From positions 2,480,001 to 2,544,000 of the forward strand of contig NZ_OZ075108.1 in NCBI RefSeq assembly GCF_964186625.1: DNA of 64,000 bases, read 5' to 3'. Shown piece by piece: positions 61,875 through 64,000 of the stretch. The stretch comes from Asticcacaulis sp. MM231 (lineage in GTDB: Bacteria; Pseudomonadota; Alphaproteobacteria; Caulobacterales; Caulobacteraceae). Position 1 is the stretch's first letter; every line of letters begins with the position of its first letter. The position numbers were made by a program, and so were the translations under genes. The notes beneath the pieces were generated by a model, which was given only the letters and a program-made list of their open reading frames with translations, did no database searches and had not been told where the DNA came from.

Positions 61875-62711
61875 ATGAATAGGCTGACCTTCGCCAAACG
61901 CACCCAAATCCTCGCCATGCTTTGCGAAGGCTCTTCCATGCGCTCTATCAGCCGCGTGGTTGACGTTTCGATCAACACGGTGACGAAGTTGCTGGTTGAC
62001 GCTGGCGAGACCTGCCTTGAGTTGCACAATGAACTTGTGCGCGACGTTCAAGCCTCGCGCATACAGTGCAATGAAATCTGGTCGTTCCGCTATACCAAGG
62101 CCCACACTGTTCTCGGCCTAGAAGATACACCGGAAGGCGATGGCGATGTATGGACCTGGACCGCCCTTGATGCCGACACGAAGCTTATGGTTTCGTACTA
62201 TGTCGGTGATCGGTCGGCTGAAAGCGCAATGGTCGTTTTGGACGATCTCCGCTGCCGTATTGCCAACCGCGTTCAATTAATTACGGACGGCCATAAAGCC
62301 TATCTTCAAGCCGTAGAGGGCGCTTTCGGTGGCGATATCGATTACGCGCAACTCCTGCAAATTTACAGCCAAGCTCAAGGCCCGGCTGGCCGCTACAGCC
62401 CCGCCAAGTTCACCGCTGCCAAGAAGACACCAATTGAGGATGGCTCAGAAATGAAACACGTTTCAACGTCCTACGTTGAACGCTCCAATCTGACCATACG
62501 GATGTCAATGCGCCGGTTCACCCGACTAACAAATGCCTTCTCAAAGAAGATCGATAACCACGTTTACGCTCTGGCGCTGTACTTCGCCTTCGATAACTTC
62601 ACCCGCATACACAAGACGCTTAAAGTTACCCCGGCTATGGCGGCTGGTATCACGGACAAGCTCTGGACTTTGGAAGATATTGCCGAACGCATCGAAGCAC
62701 GTGTCAGTTAG
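61875..62711 (+). CDS. IS1-family-like DDE transposase
   Basis: 278 residues. An N-terminal helix-turn-helix (MRSISRVVDVSINTVTKLLV) precedes the catalytic domain. Acidic residues lie in NEIWSFRY, TWTALDADTKLM, ITDGHKAY and STSYVERSNLTIRMSMRRF. The last is the characteristic C-terminal block of these single-ORF IS1-type transposases. The frame opens at 61659, but the ATG at 61875 avoids overlap with the toxin gene and fits family length. Confidence 0.85.
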   Translation: MNRLTFAKRTQILAMLCEGSSMRSISRVVDVSINTVTKLLVDAGETCLELHNELVRDVQASRIQCNEIWSFRYTKAHTVLGLEDTPEGDGDVWTWTALDADTKLMVSYYVGDRSAESAMVVLDDLRCRIANRVQLITDGHKAYLQAVEGAFGGDIDYAQLLQIYSQAQGPAGRYSPAKFTAAKKTPIEDGSEMKHVSTSYVERSNLTIRMSMRRFTRLTNAFSKKIDNHVYALALYFAFDNFTRIHKTLKVTPAMAAGITDKLWTLEDIAERIEARVS

Positions 62712-62743
62712 CCCATAAAGCGTGGGCCGTATAAAAAGGGGAG

Positions 62744-62765
62744 CAAATTTCAAACTGAGACACTA
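62744..62765. repeat. Right inverted repeat of IS
   Basis: Exact reverse complement of 59263-59284 over 22 bp. The next bases, CCAACTGCC, are host sequence. Confidence 0.88.
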
Positions 62766-62900
62766 CCAACTGCCGGCGTCGATAGACGAAAGGTTGGCTG
62801 CGTAGTAGGTTATGGCGACGGCAGAACCTGGACAATAAACCTGGGCGGCGGGCGAAGCTAATAATATGCTTTTTAGCGGCGCCTTGAAAGTACCGCAGAT

Positions 62901-63314
62901 TCAGTCGCGGTTCAGAGACTTGGACATAGCTTGCCGCAAACTCCTGACGCTGTTTCGCTGTTCTTCCGACCAATCGGCAGGCATGGAGTTATCTTTCCTT
63001 TGCCGAGCAAATTGAAAAACTGCCTCAAGTGCATCGGCTAGGTCGCGAGGGGCCGTGCCTTCTTTGAATAATACGTGTAGACGTTGCGAGCAGGCTCGAA
63101 TTTGATATGTCCATTTACTCTTGTCTTCCTCGGACTTCGGGATCGCGGTTACGATAGATAGGAGCTCAGCAAAAATCTTGTACCTCTCAGAAACCAGCCA
63201 CCTCTTTTGCTCGCGCCTGTTGGTAAGCCAAGCGCCACCAAAAACGGTTACAAGTTGCCCAGCTAATCCTCCGGCCAGCAGTGCCGGAAAAATATTACTC
63301 CAAAAAAAAGCCAT
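62901..63314 (-). CDS. Small inner-membrane protein, hypothetical
   Basis: 137 residues with one N-terminal membrane helix (ALLAGGLAGQLVTVFGGAWL) and a cytoplasmic helical, charged domain starting at RREQKRWLVSERYK. No family recognised. Proteins of this layout occur in defence loci and elsewhere. Confidence 0.65.
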   Translation of the reverse strand: MAFFWSNIFPALLAGGLAGQLVTVFGGAWLTNRREQKRWLVSERYKIFAELLSIVTAIPKSEEDKSKWTYQIRACSQRLHVLFKEGTAPRDLADALEAVFQFARQRKDNSMPADWSEEQRNSVRSLRQAMSKSLNRD

Positions 63315-63635
63315 GGCCGCTCTCCTTGCTTAGCACGGCTTGACCTTTAGACTAGGACGGCCCGCATTTCAAAGCGATCTTGCGACCAGACGCTAATCAT
63401 CGAGAATATGATACAATTGGAAACTCCATGCCGCGAGAAGGCTCAAAGTAATCGGCACCGTTAGGTGGCGGTTAAGGTCCGTAACACAACGGCTCGGCGT
63501 GTGAAGCGTGCAGGCGTCGTTGAGCTTTAGATTATCGACCTATAAACTATGACTCGACATAACGGAAAAAAAGTCCGTAATTCTTCTTCGGGTTGAACAA
63601 CGAATGAAATCAGCACAAGCAATTTCGGAACTGAC
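63315..63635. other. Intergenic region before right-edge gene
   Basis: About 320 bp with no supported gene. It should contain the promoters of the divergent genes at 63314 and 63636. Confidence 0.4.
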
Positions 63636-64000
63636 GTGAGCCAGAAATCAAATTTTCTAAACGCGCCATCAACGTTAGCGTGGCTTGCGCAGTTTGATCA
63701 GGAGGACCAGGAGCTTGCTGGGCGGCTGCTAAAATCAATTAAGCTAGTTTCGCGCAACGCCTTCATAAGCCGGCTTCGTTCCCTCATACTAGAGCGGCTG
63801 GGAAATGGTAATCAGCCAGTCGGGTTGTACGTCGAAAGAGAAATCGAACTAATCGACAAATCTCCGGTGAAACTTTTCGCCGAAAGTGACGGGCCGCCTT
63901 TCCGGGCACATGGCCCAGGCCCGTCCCCAATCTTTCCCATTAGAGGCGCGGACGTTGGGAGCGAAGGCATAGTTACCCAGTTAATCTCTGAACTGTGCAG
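63636..64000 (+). CDS. Probable PRTase-like protein, N-terminal part, cut by window edge
   Basis: The frame from GTG 63636 is open to the end of the window (121 codons). The N-terminus LAWLAQFDQEDQELAGRLL, then ISRLRSLILERL and DVGSEGIVTQLISELC, resembles the PRTase-CE group of phosphoribosyltransferase-like proteins seen in bacterial conflict loci. The recognition is from memory of the motif order and the catalytic part is outside the window. Confidence 0.5.
   Translation, partial: MSQKSNFLNAPSTLAWLAQFDQEDQELAGRLLKSIKLVSRNAFISRLRSLILERLGNGNQPVGLYVEREIELIDKSPVKLFAESDGPPFRAHGPGPSPIFPIRGADVGSEGIVTQLISELC

Larger units (their letters stand above)
59263..62765. mobile_element. IS1-like insertion sequence with toxin-antitoxin passengers
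   Basis: A 3.5-kb element bounded by perfect 22-bp inverted repeats (59263-59284 and 62744-62765). It contains one DDE transposase gene at the right end, and five passenger genes including a HigB/HigA-ImmA module. The target appears to be TA, either duplicated or part of the ends. ISMhu11-type members of the IS1 family are, from memory, known to reach several kb with passengers. Confidence 0.8.

Overview
The window looks like a genomic-island locus of an alphaproteobacterium, most likely Caulobacteraceae (Caulobacter, Brevundimonas or Asticcacaulis type). The grounds are moderately high GC, a GapR-type domain, and a P2-type phage whose proteins have the character of alphaproteobacterial phages. 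The taxon is an inference from gene content; no rRNA or housekeeping gene is present to prove it. Almost everything here is mobile. The locus reads as a tandem array of integrated elements separated by direct copies of the 3' part of an initiator tRNA-fMet gene (minus strand), at 3592-3614 (short, 23 bp), 43498-43542 and 58869-58913 (45 bp, identical to each other). No intact tRNA lies in the window, so the array probably continues to the right.

Region 1 (1-3614) is the end of a first element. It holds a large AlbA_2/STAND-type ATPase running off the left edge (a defence candidate) and a tyrosine integrase beside its att site. Region 2 (3615-43541) is a nearly complete P2-like myophage prophage. 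From the left it has a candidate cos site, a Dam-type methylase, portal and terminase (minus); scaffold, capsid, small terminase and head/tail completion genes (plus); an HNH-type moron; a minus-strand lysis and tail-fibre block (holin, endolysin, fibres, Rz/Rz1); baseplate and fibre genes J, I, H; then V, W, sheath, tube, E/E', tape measure, U and D (plus). A strong terminator and a secreted moron follow. Next come a minus-strand early operon, a repressor/Cro-like switch with shared operators, an Ogr-like zinc-finger activator, primase-helicase, an FtsK-gamma/GapR fusion, two DNA methyltransferases, and a serine recombinase whose 3' end lies in the att site. Three copies of one interrupted palindrome (CCTGTCA-N9-TGACAGG) sit upstream of the late operons and are probably the targets of the Ogr-like activator.

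Region 3 (43542-58913) is a 15-kb genomic island bounded by 45-bp att repeats and matching arm-type repeats. It has a tyrosine integrase, an AlpA-type regulator, a retropepsin/PDZ protein, an MNT-HEPN fusion and a degraded second copy of its 3' end. It also carries an OhrR/MarR regulator with operator-linked hydrolase and RidA genes, an HxlR/SDR/NTF2 cluster, an AAA-TOPRIM (OLD-like) ATPase and an unrecognised two-gene operon. Region 4 (58914-64000) starts another element. An alpha/beta-hydrolase-like gene start is interrupted by a 3.5-kb IS1-like insertion sequence with perfect 22-bp inverted repeats that carries a HigB/HigA-ImmA toxin-antitoxin module and three other passengers. A small membrane protein and the start of a probable PRTase-like protein follow at the right edge.

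The prophage is probably defective or contains sequence errors. Single-base frameshifts break gpI and the primase, and the terminase reads about 250 bp into the portal gene.
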